Assembly: GCF_000153225.1 (NCBI RefSeq)
Contig: NZ_CH724148.1
Span: 2,496,611-2,560,610 of the forward strand
Source of the DNA: Polaribacter irgensii 23-P
GTDB taxonomy: Bacteria > Bacteroidota > Bacteroidia > Flavobacteriales > Flavobacteriaceae
Direction: 5' to 3'
DNA: 64,000 bases
Made by a program: the position numbers and the translations under genes. This document shows positions 19,069-27,693 of this stretch, piece by piece. The notes under the pieces are model-generated. The model was given only the letters and a program-made list of their open reading frames with translations, did not search any database and was not told the DNA's origin. The first letter of the stretch is position 1. Every line of letters begins with the position of its first letter.

Positions 19069-19154
19069 TCAACTTAATTTTATCCTTTCAAATTGCGCTT
19101 TTTTAGTTTCTCAAATTACAAGAATAGGAAAAGTAGGTTTGAATAATGTGAGCT

Positions 19155-19726
19155 ATGAAATACCTCTTAATTATCCTTTTCTTTTCTTCTCAAATTTCTT
19201 TTGCAGAAAGGACTAAAAAGGGCATTTTAAATATTAAAAAAATAGGTTTTCTTTATAATAAGACACAAAGTGATAATTTTATTTTTAACGATAAAGACTT
19301 CACGTATGTTGCAGATACTTATAAATTACGAGCATTTTATAATTTAGGTAGCTGGAAATCTCTCGATTTTGAATTGATTGCACAACCGCAGTATCATGTG
19401 ATACAACATTAATTAATAAATGAACAATTTGTGCGCCTTATGAAGAAAGTTATCAGGAAAAAAGAACAGAATTTACAGCTCCGAAAACGATGCATTTATA
19501 TGCTTTTGAATTGGGTTTAGCCGCTATTGATAAAAGGTCTGAACGATTAGCAGATGGTTTTACATTTATTGAAAATGGATCTCTAGGGCTTTCTTACAGC
19601 ATAAATAAAAATACATTTCTTTACTTGGGAAGTAATATTGGTCATGTTTCAAATCTTGACTTTAAAACACCAAATGCCGGTTTCTCGCTTGTGGGCTTTG
19701 AAGCCGGATTCTCCTACGTATTATAA
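19155..19726 (+). pseudogene. Broken lipid A deacylase (PagL)/acyloxyacyl hydrolase-like gene
   Basis: Two ORFs in different frames form one protein of about 190 residues when joined. The first (19155-19412) has a signal peptide and ends at an early TAA; the reading continues past the stop as LINEQFVR, then needs a one-base shift near 19435-19441 to continue PYEESYQEK and run to 19726. The C-terminal part has GHVSN followed 15 residues later by FEAGF, the His-Ser-Glu arrangement of PagL-type outer membrane lipid A 3-O-deacylases. With one stop and one frameshift the gene should make no full barrel. Confidence 0.75.
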
Positions 19727-19728
19727 AT

Positions 19729-19761
19729 AAAAAAAGGAACCCAAATTGAGTTCCTTTTTTT
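19729..19761. terminator. Bidirectional terminator before dps
   Basis: AAAAAAAGGAAC (19729-19740) pairs with GTTCCTTTTTTT (19750-19761) around a 9-base loop; A- and T-runs make it usable from both sides. Confidence 0.75.
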
Positions 19762-19799
19762 AATTACTTTTATTTACAAAGAGATAAAAATTATAGCTA

Positions 19800-20273
19800 T
19801 TATTTTCCCAACCAAGAGTTCAACATCCAAATTGTTTTTTCTTGTTCTGCGATGATATCACTCATCATAGAATTCGTACCCTCATCTTCCACCTCTTCAG
19901 AAATATTTAAAATTACTCTTTCAATGGTTAATAATTCTGACAGAGAAACAACCACTAAGTTTACGCCCTCTACATCATTCGCAATTTCTTTTCCCACTGG
20001 AACTGTTGCGCGATTTATATAATCTGTAAAAGTGTGCAATGGTTTCCCTTGTAAGGTTAAAATACGTTCCGCAATATCATCAATTTTTACAAGTGAATCT
20101 GTGTAAAACTCTTCATATTTTTCGTGTAACTCAAAGAAATTTTTTCCTTTTATATTCCAATGCAGACCACGCAAGCTTTGGTAATATATTTGAAAATTTG
20201 CTAACAGTCCGTTTAAATTGTCAACTAAATCTGCGCTATCTTTTTTGTCTAATCCTAAAATTGATTTACTCAT
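19800..20273 (-). CDS. dps: Dps/ferritin-like DNA starvation protein
   Basis: 157 residues. Ferroxidase-site residues of Dps are visible: LRGLHWNIKG (His), FELHEKYEEFY (His/Glu) and VKIDDIAERIL (Asp, Glu). Dps dodecamers oxidise ferrous iron with peroxide and protect DNA. The divergent oxyR gene 100 bases away fits peroxide-dependent control. A -7 element (20295-20302) and a dyad (20326-20336) lie in the shared region. Confidence 0.94.
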   Translation of the reverse strand: MSKSILGLDKKDSADLVDNLNGLLANFQIYYQSLRGLHWNIKGKNFFELHEKYEEFYTDSLVKIDDIAERILTLQGKPLHTFTDYINRATVPVGKEIANDVEGVNLVVVSLSELLTIERVILNISEEVEDEGTNSMMSDIIAEQEKTIWMLNSWLGK

Positions 20274-20294
20274 ATTTTTGTATTTGATTTACTA

Positions 20295-20302
20295 CAAATT
20301 TA
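20295..20302 (-). promoter_or_regulatory. Likely -7 element of dps
   Basis: TAAATTTG on the minus strand fits TAnnTTTG, 22 bases before the dps ATG. No TTG at -33, as expected if an activator is needed. Confidence 0.45.
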
Positions 20303-20325
20303 ACAGAAATTTCTTACATAAAGCG

Positions 20326-20336
20326 ATAATCATTAT
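20326..20336. promoter_or_regulatory. Dyad ATAATcATTAT, candidate OxyR site
   Basis: A short perfect dyad between divergent dps and oxyR, centred about 43 bases upstream of the predicted dps start of transcription, a typical activator position. Assignment to OxyR is inference. Confidence 0.35.
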
Positions 20337-20373
20337 TGATACTTTTAATATCTTTATAAAAAAATCTTATTCA

Positions 20374-21312
20374 ATGACGATTACGCAATTAAAGTATGTT
20401 TTGTCGGTTGCAGAATACCAAAACTTTACCGTAGCAGCTGAACACAGTTTTGTCACCCAACCTACGCTTAGTATGCAAATTCAAAAATTAGAAGATGAAT
20501 TGGGTGTGAAAGTTTTTAACCGCTCTAAAAAACCAATTGAACTTACTGAAGTTGGAAAGAAAATAGTAGAACAAGCAAAAGTAATTGTAGATGAGAGCAA
20601 TCGAATCTTAGATATTGTACATCAACAAAAAGGCTATATTGGTGGCCAATTTAAGCTTGGAATTATACCGACAGTAATGCCCACTTTACTACCGATGTTC
20701 CTACAAAATTTTACTAAAAAATACCCTAAAGTTAAATTAATCATTGAGGAATTAACTACCGAAGAGATTGTTCGCAAATTAACGGATGGACATATAGACG
20801 CCGCAATTGCAGCAACACCTTTAGAAAACGAGGCGATCAAAGAAAAACCACTATATTACGAACCTTTTGTCGCATTAATTCCGCAAAACCACAGACTTTT
20901 TAATAATAAACAGATTAAAGAAGATGATTTAGAGGTTGAAGATATACTGCTTTTAGAAGACGGTCATTGCTTTAAAGACAGTATTCTTAATTTATGTAGA
21001 AACCATAAAATTGACAACAAAAAAGGTTTTTCGTTAGAGAGTGGAAGTTTTGACACATTAATTAAACTTTCAAAAGAAGGTCTAGGAATGACTTTGCTGC
21101 CGTATCTGCACACTTTAGATTTAAATGATGCCGACAAAACACATCTGCGTGAATTTCAAACTCCTCCTCCTGCTCGAGAAGTCAGTTTAATATACCACAA
21201 ATCTCAACTTAAAATGCAGCTAATAGAAGCATTAAAAAAGACGATTGATGGAGTCGTTAGAGGTGCAATTTCTTTTTCTGATGTAAAAATTATAAGTCCA
21301 ATTTTAAAATAA
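20374..21312 (+). CDS. oxyR: Hydrogen peroxide-inducible regulator OxyR (LysR family)
   Basis: 312 residues from the ATG at 20374. A longer in-frame reading from 20218 overlaps dps and has no family similarity. N-terminal LysR winged helix (TITQLKYVLSVAEYQNFT; TQPTLSMQIQKLE), then the substrate/redox domain. GHCFKDSILNLC places Cys199 and Cys208 nine residues apart, matching the E. coli OxyR redox pair in number and spacing. Peroxide should form a disulfide that activates transcription, here most likely of dps. Confidence 0.93.
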   Translation: MTITQLKYVLSVAEYQNFTVAAEHSFVTQPTLSMQIQKLEDELGVKVFNRSKKPIELTEVGKKIVEQAKVIVDESNRILDIVHQQKGYIGGQFKLGIIPTVMPTLLPMFLQNFTKKYPKVKLIIEELTTEEIVRKLTDGHIDAAIAATPLENEAIKEKPLYYEPFVALIPQNHRLFNNKQIKEDDLEVEDILLLEDGHCFKDSILNLCRNHKIDNKKGFSLESGSFDTLIKLSKEGLGMTLLPYLHTLDLNDADKTHLREFQTPPPAREVSLIYHKSQLKMQLIEALKKTIDGVVRGAISFSDVKIISPILK

Positions 21313-21341
21313 AATAAGGAGTTGAAAAACTAAGGAAAAAT

Positions 21342-21409
21342 ATCGCTTTTAATTTCAGAAAGAACAACAGTTCTACTAAGCATTATCTTGTAGTGAAATT
21401 TTAAGCGAT
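21342..21409. repeat. Long imperfect inverted repeat with inner hairpin
   Basis: Arms 21342-21357 and 21394-21409 match at 14 of 16 positions; a perfect AGAAC/GTTCT hairpin (21361-21374) lies inside. It sits between convergent oxyR and the ABC-F gene, so it could form a terminator-like structure for either, though no long T-run follows. Confidence 0.55.
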
Positions 21410-21415
21410 GTAACC

Positions 21416-23035
21416 CTAAGCATACATTTTTTCGCGCAACTCTTTTATTTTTGGATCTGATAAATATTCTTCAAAAGTTGTATATCTGTCTATAGCTCCT
21501 TTTGGTGTCAACTCTATAATTCTATTTGCAACCGTCTGCGCAAACTTATGATCATGTGTAGATAATAAAACGGTTCCTTTAAAATTAATTAAGGCATTGT
21601 TTAAAGACTGAATAGATTCTAGATCTAAGTGGTTTGTTGGTTCGTCTAATATTAAAACATTCCCTCTTTTCATCATCATTCTAGACAGCATACACCGCAC
21701 TTTTTCTCCACCAGAGAGTACATTACTCTTTTTTAAAGCTTCTTCTCCTGAAAAAATCATTTTCCCTAAAAACCCGCGAATAAAAACTTCTTCTCGCTCC
21801 TCTTCCGTTTGAGCATATTGTCTTAACCAGTCCACTAAATTGAGCTGGCCATCTTGGAAAAACGTTGAGTTATCTAAAGGTAAATAGGATTGTGTTGTAG
21901 TAACTCCCCATGAAAACTTGCCTTCATCTGCTTTCTCATTTCCGGTAATAACGTCATAAAAAGCACTGATTGCTCTTGAATTTTTAGAAATAACAGCAAT
22001 TTTATCCCCTTTATTTAAATTGATATGTACGTCTTGAAAAAGTTTTTCTTTTTCAAAATCCTTCGACAGTCCTTCCACATTCAAAATTTGATCTCCAGCT
22101 TCTCGGTCTCTGTCAAATATAATAGCGGGATAGCGTCTGCTTGAAGGTTTAATATCTTCAACATTGAGTTTTTCAATCATTTTTTTTCTGGAAGTTGCTT
22201 GTTTTGACTTTGCAACATTGGCAGAAAAACGTCTGATAAAATCTTCTAACTCTTTCTTTTTATCCTCTGACTTCTTGTTTTGTTGTGCCCGCTGCTTAGC
22301 TGCTAATTGACTAGATTCATACCAAAAAGTATAATTTCCTGAATAATGATTTATTTTACTAAAGTCAATATCAGAAATATGTGTACAAACAGAATCTAAA
22401 AAATGTCTGTCGTGAGAAACCACAATAACTGTATTTTCAAAATTTGCAAGAAAATTTTCCAACCATGTAATCGTTTCAAAATCTAAATCATTAGTAGGCT
22501 CATCCATGATTAAAACATCTGGATTTCCAAAAAGCGCTTGTGCAATTAACACACGTACTTTTTGTTTACCGTCCAAATCTTTCATTGATGTATAATGAAT
22601 GTCCTCTGCTATTCCTAAATTCGACAGCATCGCAGCGGCATTGGAATCTGCATTCCAACCATCCATTTCTTCAAAAGTAATTTGAAGTTCTCCTATTTTT
22701 TCTGCATTTTCATCAGTATAATCTGCATACAAAGCATCAATTTGTTTTTTGATTGTAAACAAATCTTTGTTCCCCATGACCACGGTCTCTAAAACAGGAT
22801 ATTCATCAAACTCATAATGATCCTGAGTTAAAACGGACATACGCTTCCCTTTTTCAAGGTGTACCTGGCCCGAAGTAGGATCTTGTACGCCTGAAATAAT
22901 TTTTAAGAAAGTAGATTTCCCTGCCCCATTTGCCCCAATGATACCATAACAATTCCCATGCAGAAACTTTGTATTGACTTCATCGAACAAAATTCGTTTT
23001 CCAAATTGAACCGAAAGGTTAGAAACTGATAACAT
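21416..23035 (-). CDS. ABC-F family ATPase with one canonical and one degenerate nucleotide site
   Basis: 539 residues, two ABC domains joined by a linker, no membrane part: the ABC-F layout of ribosome-associated factors (EttA, YbiT and relatives). NBD1 has an intact Walker A GANGAGKST (34-42) and DEPTNDLD, but its signature is LDGKQK (154-159). NBD2 has SKNSRAIS (350-357) where Walker A should be, yet a perfect LSGGEKVRC (440-447) and DEPTNHLDLES. In the folded dimer one ATP site (NBD1 Walker A with NBD2 signature) is complete and the other is degenerate. Overall length and ending (DPKIKELREKMYA) resemble YbiT. Confidence 0.9.
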   Translation of the reverse strand: MLSVSNLSVQFGKRILFDEVNTKFLHGNCYGIIGANGAGKSTFLKIISGVQDPTSGQVHLEKGKRMSVLTQDHYEFDEYPVLETVVMGNKDLFTIKKQIDALYADYTDENAEKIGELQITFEEMDGWNADSNAAAMLSNLGIAEDIHYTSMKDLDGKQKVRVLIAQALFGNPDVLIMDEPTNDLDFETITWLENFLANFENTVIVVSHDRHFLDSVCTHISDIDFSKINHYSGNYTFWYESSQLAAKQRAQQNKKSEDKKKELEDFIRRFSANVAKSKQATSRKKMIEKLNVEDIKPSSRRYPAIIFDRDREAGDQILNVEGLSKDFEKEKLFQDVHINLNKGDKIAVISKNSRAISAFYDVITGNEKADEGKFSWGVTTTQSYLPLDNSTFFQDGQLNLVDWLRQYAQTEEEREEVFIRGFLGKMIFSGEEALKKSNVLSGGEKVRCMLSRMMMKRGNVLILDEPTNHLDLESIQSLNNALINFKGTVLLSTHDHKFAQTVANRIIELTPKGAIDRYTTFEEYLSDPKIKELREKMYA

Positions 23036-23058
23036 AAATAAACTTTTTTAAATTTGGG

Positions 23059-23087
23059 CAAAAGTACAAATTCCATTTTCTTTTCAA
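23059..23087 (-). promoter_or_regulatory. Promoter of the ABC-F gene
   Basis: On the minus strand TTG (23085-23087), 18 bases, then TACTTTTG (23059-23066), close to consensus; 23 bases before the ATG. Confidence 0.55.
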
Positions 23088-23230
23088 GAGATTAATTCAA
23101 TACTTTTCTCAGGTATTTACAAGAGAGGCAACCTATTAGTTCTTACCTTTTTTAACAGTGAATTAACAAGTTTACCTATTTGTATGTTCTACATTTGTTA
23201 GCATCTATTCGCATTTCAGTATTTCTATTT

Positions 23231-24628
23231 ATGTCAAAATATACGCATCCTTATATCGTCATCTTTTACCTACTAATTACTTTCGTAAGTTGCACGGGTA
23301 TCGAAAAAAGCGACACTGTTTATTTTGGTGGTAAAATTATAAATCCAAAAACTAAATTTGTTGTTCTCTATTCAAATAATGTGGTCATTGATACATTGGA
23401 ACTAAACGACAGAAATAAATTCTTAGGTTCTTACAATCACTTAAAAGAGGGCTTGTATTATTTTGAACACGGTACTGAGAACCAGTATGTATATCTAGAG
23501 CCTAAGGATAGTTTAATGCTGCGTCTAAATACATGGAATTTTGATGAATCTTTAGTCTTTGCAGGTAAGGGTGCCGAAAGAAATAATATTTTGGTTGATA
23601 TTTTTTTAGAAGATGAAAATGAAAAAAAACTTTTTTATCAATTTAGCAATCTCAAACCAAAAGCATACCAAAGAAAAATAAACACACGCATTACCGATCG
23701 ATTAATAACATTTGATGACTATAAAAACAACCATCCAAAAGAAACATTGGCCTATCTAAAAGTGCTCAAAACAGCACTCATTTATCCCATTTACGCACGA
23801 ATTGAGAGATATCCGATAAGTCATGTGTTTGTCTCAAAAAAATTAAATTTCCCTAAACTTGATTCTTCTTTTTACGAGTATCGAAAGAATATAGATTTTA
23901 ATGACAGCACACTCATGTATTATACTCCCTATGCAAGATACATAACTAATTATTTATACAATGCAACCTACGCACTGGGTCACAAACCAATGATGACTGA
24001 ATTTTCTTCTGATTTTACAGTAGACTTATTACAAACCATAGATACTAAAATAAATTTAAGTGATTCAAAAAATGCATTTTTAAAAAGAACTGTATTGGAT
24101 CATTTCTTAAGAAAATCAAGCTGCAACATAAATAAAAAGGCATTCAATACCTTTTTTAAATTGTCCACAAACGCGGTAGATAAAAAATTAGTAAAAAATT
24201 TATTAGAGGACAACAAGACGCTACACAAAGGACAAAAATTGGAAGGTTTTGCAATTTCAGACTTTACAGACCACTCTATTTCAATTAAAGATTTTACAAA
24301 CGGAAAAAACACCGTCTTATTCTTTTGGCGTAGAGCCAACATTTCAAAATCGTTTATAGATGCGCGGATTCCTTTTCTACAAAAAAAATATCCTTCTTTA
24401 AATTTTGCGGTCATCGAAATTGACGGCAACAGCGACAATAGGATTCCTAATATTGATATTAAGAACCAATATTATATCAACTCCAAAACGCTTGAGAAAA
24501 ACTTCTTAACCAGTGACATGCACCGGACAATTCTCGTCAATAAAAAAGGGATTGTTGAGAACGGATATGCAGCTATATCTTCTATAAACATCTACGAACA
24601 ACTCCAGAAATTGAGTGAAATAAATTAA
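23231..24628 (+). CDS. Lipoprotein with TlpA/thioredoxin-like C-terminal domain lacking the CxxC motif
   Basis: 465 residues from the ATG at 23231. The upstream in-frame start at 23180 is rejected because a TAnnTTTG element lies at 23190-23197 inside it, and because 23231 gives a proper lipoprotein signal (YLLITFVSC). The middle is an alpha-rich domain of unknown role; the last ~135 residues look like a TlpA-type thioredoxin fold (GFAISDF, NTVLFFW, FAVIEIDG, HRTILVNKKGIV). Where redox members have WCxxC this one reads WRRANIS, so no disulfide chemistry is expected. A periplasm-facing lipoprotein of unknown function. Confidence 0.75.
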   Translation: MSKYTHPYIVIFYLLITFVSCTGIEKSDTVYFGGKIINPKTKFVVLYSNNVVIDTLELNDRNKFLGSYNHLKEGLYYFEHGTENQYVYLEPKDSLMLRLNTWNFDESLVFAGKGAERNNILVDIFLEDENEKKLFYQFSNLKPKAYQRKINTRITDRLITFDDYKNNHPKETLAYLKVLKTALIYPIYARIERYPISHVFVSKKLNFPKLDSSFYEYRKNIDFNDSTLMYYTPYARYITNYLYNATYALGHKPMMTEFSSDFTVDLLQTIDTKINLSDSKNAFLKRTVLDHFLRKSSCNINKKAFNTFFKLSTNAVDKKLVKNLLEDNKTLHKGQKLEGFAISDFTDHSISIKDFTNGKNTVLFFWRRANISKSFIDARIPFLQKKYPSLNFAVIEIDGNSDNRIPNIDIKNQYYINSKTLEKNFLTSDMHRTILVNKKGIVENGYAAISSINIYEQLQKLSEIN

Positions 24629-24640
24629 ACCAATCAAAGA

Positions 24641-24670
24641 TTGTTTTACAGCAAATTTCATGTACCTTTG
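24641..24670 (+). promoter_or_regulatory. Bacteroidota consensus promoter of the DEAD-box helicase gene
   Basis: TTG (24641-24643), exactly 19 bases, then TACCTTTG (24663-24670). The start codon is at 24768, so the mRNA has a leader of about 90 bases. Confidence 0.8.
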
Positions 24671-24767
24671 CACGATTTTAATTTTGAGAGAACTCAATCG
24701 AAAATCAAGTCCAAATTTATAATTTGATTTGCAGGTGGGCGTTCTGTGAATCTACAAAAACACAGTA

Positions 24768-26597
24768 ATGTCAACATTTTTAGAATTAGGTTTAAAAGAA
24801 CCTATCAACAAAGCATTAACAGATTTAGGATACGAACAACCTACTGTTATTCAAGAAAAAGCAATTCCACAAATTATTTCATCAAGAAGCGATTTAAAAG
24901 CATTTGCACAAACAGGTACCGGTAAAACTGCTGCCTTTAGTTTGCCAATATTAGAACTTCTAGATTCTAACAGTGGAAATGTTCAAGCAATTATTTTATC
25001 ACCAACAAGAGAACTCGCGGTTCAAATTGGAAACAACATAAAAGACTTTTGTAAGTATTTACCAGATGTAAAGGTGACCACAGTATACGGTGGATCTAGC
25101 ATGGAAGATCAAATACGCTCTTTAAAAAGAGGATCTCAAATTGTTGTTGGAACACCAGGTAGAACAGTGGACCTAATAAAAAGAAGAGCGCTCAAGTTAG
25201 GCAATGTAAAATGGCTCGTTTTAGACGAGGCAGATGAAATGTTAAACATGGGTTTCAAAGACGAATTAGATAAAGTTTTAGAAGCGACTCCAGACACCAA
25301 ACAAACCTTACTGTTTTCGGCGACTTTTCCAAAAGAAGTAGAGTCTATTGCTAAAAACTATATGACCAAGCCAGTAGAAATTACGTCTGGTCAAAAAAAT
25401 CAAGGAGCAGACAGTGTAAGTCATGAATATTATTCAGTGACAGAAAGAACACGCTACCCAGCCCTAAAAAGAATAGCGGATTTAAATCCCGATATTTATG
25501 CAATTATATTTTGTAGAACGCGAAGAGAGACACAAGAAGTTGCAGATAATTTAATAAAAGATGGTTATAGTGCAGATGCTTTGCACGGTGATTTGTCTCA
25601 GGGTCAAAGAGATTCTGTAATGGGAAAATTCAGAAAAAAAACAATCCAAATTTTAGTTGCTACAGATGTGGCAGCGCGTGGATTGGATGTTACCGAATTG
25701 ACACATGTTATCAACCATAAATTACCAGACCAAATCGAAAACTACACACACAGAAGTGGTAGAACGGGTAGAGCTGGAAATACAGGTATTTCTATTGTCT
25801 TAGTAAACGGAAAAGAAAAAGGCAAATTACGTCCAATCGAAAAAATCATTCAAAAAAAGTTTACCGAGGCAAAGGTTCCTTCAGGAAAAGATATTTGTCA
25901 AAATCAATTAATGAGTCTAATTGATAAGGTTGTAAATATTGAAGTAAATGAAACGCAAATAAATGACTTTTTACCAAGTATTTACGAAAAGCTAGAAGGT
26001 TTAGACAGAGAACAATTAATACAAAAATTTGTTTCTTTAGAGTTTAACACTATGTTAGCGTACTACGAAAATGCTAAGGATTTAAATGATTTATCTTCCA
26101 AAGACAATTCTAGAGCACGTACGGAAAACGAAAATATGACACGTTTTTTCATTAATATTGGCAGAAAAGACAATTTAAATCCAGGGAAATTAATTGGATT
26201 AATTAATGAACAAAATATTGGAGACAAAGTAGAAATAGGGTCTATTGATATCCTAGATACTTTTTCTTTCTTTGAAATTGATAAAAACTTCGAAGATAAA
26301 ACCTTAGAAGCTTTCTCTTCGAATCAACCCGATTTTGACGGACGCTCCGTAAACATTGAAATAACGAAAAAAGAACGTGCTTCCGGTGGTGGAAGAAGAG
26401 GCGGTGGTGGTAGAAAACCATTCGGCGGAAAAAAAGAAGGTGGTTTTGGAAGACGCAGAGACACCGAAGGTTCTTCTTCTCGCAGAAATAGTGATACTGG
26501 AAGCAGCAGACGTTCTTCAGACCGACCAGATAGAAACTCTGGAGGAGGAGATCGAAAGTCCTCTGGTGGATTTGGAAGAAAACGAAAAGAAAGTTAA
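24768..26597 (+). CDS. deaD: DEAD-box ATP-dependent RNA helicase (DeaD/CsdA-like)
   Basis: 609 residues. Q motif QPTVIQEKAIPQI, motif I AQTGTGKT, Ia PTRELAVQ, II DEAD (in VLDEADEMLNMGF), III SAT, V ARGLD, VI HRSGRTGRAG: a complete helicase core (about 1-370). Residues about 470-540 resemble a DbpA-type RNA-binding domain (FFINIGRKDNLNPGKLIGL). The last ~65 residues are a disordered Gly/Arg/Ser-rich tail. Such enzymes unwind structured RNA during ribosome assembly, mRNA decay and cold growth. A structured leader and consensus promoter precede it. Confidence 0.95.
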   Translation: MSTFLELGLKEPINKALTDLGYEQPTVIQEKAIPQIISSRSDLKAFAQTGTGKTAAFSLPILELLDSNSGNVQAIILSPTRELAVQIGNNIKDFCKYLPDVKVTTVYGGSSMEDQIRSLKRGSQIVVGTPGRTVDLIKRRALKLGNVKWLVLDEADEMLNMGFKDELDKVLEATPDTKQTLLFSATFPKEVESIAKNYMTKPVEITSGQKNQGADSVSHEYYSVTERTRYPALKRIADLNPDIYAIIFCRTRRETQEVADNLIKDGYSADALHGDLSQGQRDSVMGKFRKKTIQILVATDVAARGLDVTELTHVINHKLPDQIENYTHRSGRTGRAGNTGISIVLVNGKEKGKLRPIEKIIQKKFTEAKVPSGKDICQNQLMSLIDKVVNIEVNETQINDFLPSIYEKLEGLDREQLIQKFVSLEFNTMLAYYENAKDLNDLSSKDNSRARTENENMTRFFINIGRKDNLNPGKLIGLINEQNIGDKVEIGSIDILDTFSFFEIDKNFEDKTLEAFSSNQPDFDGRSVNIEITKKERASGGGRRGGGGRKPFGGKKEGGFGRRRDTEGSSSRRNSDTGSSRRSSDRPDRNSGGGDRKSSGGFGRKRKES

Positions 26598-26617
26598 TAC
26601 CAATAACTATAAAAGTC

Positions 26618-26653
26618 AAAACCTCACAAGCAACTCGCTTGTGAGGTTTTTTT
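26618..26653 (+). terminator. Intrinsic terminator after deaD
   Basis: AAAACCTCACAAGC (26618-26631) pairs perfectly with GCTTGTGAGGTTTT (26637-26650) and is followed by a T-run. Confidence 0.88.
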
Positions 26654-26680
26654 ATGAAAGACGTAATAGATCCTGTGTAA

Positions 26681-27295
26681 TTACCACAGTACGAAGACAG
26701 CTATAGATACAAATACAACAACTTGTATCCATTTTAAATAATAACCAATTTGTTTATTTTTTTTAATTTTTTCTGAAATAACACTTGCTAGTATTGCTAT
26801 AAGTGAAAAGATTACCAATGAAATGAGCATAAAAATAGCGCCTAAAATATAAAATTGAAACACGGTGTTTAAATGCTTGGTAAATAAAAATCCAGGGAAA
26901 AAGGCTAGAAAAAAAATAGATACTTTAGGATTTAATACATTCATTATAAACCCTTCCTTAAACAGCTGCTTTGTTGTCTTGTTAACAGTATATTCTTCAC
27001 AAAGAACAATAGTCGCGTCAGATTTATATACTTTATACGCTAAATATAAAAGATAAAGAGCACCAAAAACTTTGATCCCCATAAATATATTTTCAGACTC
27101 CTTTATCATTGCGGAAACACCAAAAGCCAACAATGTAGTATGAACTAAACACCCTGAAATCAATCCAAAAACAGTAACCAAACCATACTTCTTACCGTGC
27201 ACAATACTTTGTGTTAGAACAAAAATATTATCCGGTCCTGGAGATAGCGCTAAAATTGAAGTTGCGAATGCAAAAGATACAAGAGTTTCAATCAT
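26681..27295 (-). CDS. LysE/RhtB-family amino acid exporter
   Basis: 204 residues, about six membrane helices. The N-terminal SPGPDNIFVLTQSI segment and GLISGCLVHTTLLAFGVS are typical of the LysE/RhtB superfamily; MNVLNPKVSIFFLAFFPGF is the second conserved block. Exports amino acids or derivatives; the substrate is not predictable. A possible -7 element (TATGTTTG on the minus strand) lies at 27328-27335. Confidence 0.9.
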   Translation of the reverse strand: MIETLVSFAFATSILALSPGPDNIFVLTQSIVHGKKYGLVTVFGLISGCLVHTTLLAFGVSAMIKESENIFMGIKVFGALYLLYLAYKVYKSDATIVLCEEYTVNKTTKQLFKEGFIMNVLNPKVSIFFLAFFPGFLFTKHLNTVFQFYILGAIFMLISLVIFSLIAILASVISEKIKKNKQIGYYLKWIQVVVFVSIAVFVLW

Positions 27296-27693
27296 TGTGT
27301 TAATTTAAGCAAAGCTTTAAAAGCAAACAAACATATAAATTTTTTACCAAAAGTTATACTTTCTTTGTCCCTGCATTCTTAATAAAATTTAAAGCTTATT
27401 GATTACTTAATCACTTTTAAAATCGAAAAAAACAACACAGAATATTTTGTTTGATAAAAATAAAGAATACTGAAACAAAACAATAAAAAATTACTTCAAA
27501 AACCCTTATCTTTATACTCTAATATTGAAAAAACTTACAGCGTAAGTTTAAGAATTTTTGAAGATTATAAAGTTTAAAAATCTATTTAGATCTAACTATT
27601 TTATGAAAACAAAATACTTAAAAGCTGGAAGGACAATTGAGATAGCGTTACTTTACAAATAAGGATGGGTAGCACAAATTTAAATAGAAATAA
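27296..27693. other. Non-coding regulatory region between the exporter and crtZ
   Basis: About 400 bases with no gene; a 17-codon ORF at 27603 is not supported. It contains the exporter's possible -7 element and, toward crtZ, a perfect palindrome at 27531-27549 described separately. Confidence 0.5.
27531..27549. promoter_or_regulatory. Palindrome upstream of crtZ, candidate operator
   Basis: AAACTTAC, three bases, GTAAGTTT: perfect 8-base arms. A TTG (27525-27527) lies just before and AATTTTTG, one base off TAnnTTTG, follows about 24 bases later, so the dyad sits in an over-long spacer as MerR/CarH-type operators do. No regulator gene is in view. Confidence 0.4.

Noticed and set aside
20218..20373. 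N-terminal extension of oxyR
   Set aside because: Overlaps dps on the other strand, has no LysR similarity; ATG at 20374 gives the exact family start and cysteine numbering.
23180..23230. Longer start of the TlpA-like lipoprotein
   Set aside because: Contains a -7 promoter element and spoils the lipoprotein signal.
27603..27656. 17-codon ORF upstream of crtZ
   Set aside because: No support beyond an ATG; lies in a regulatory region.
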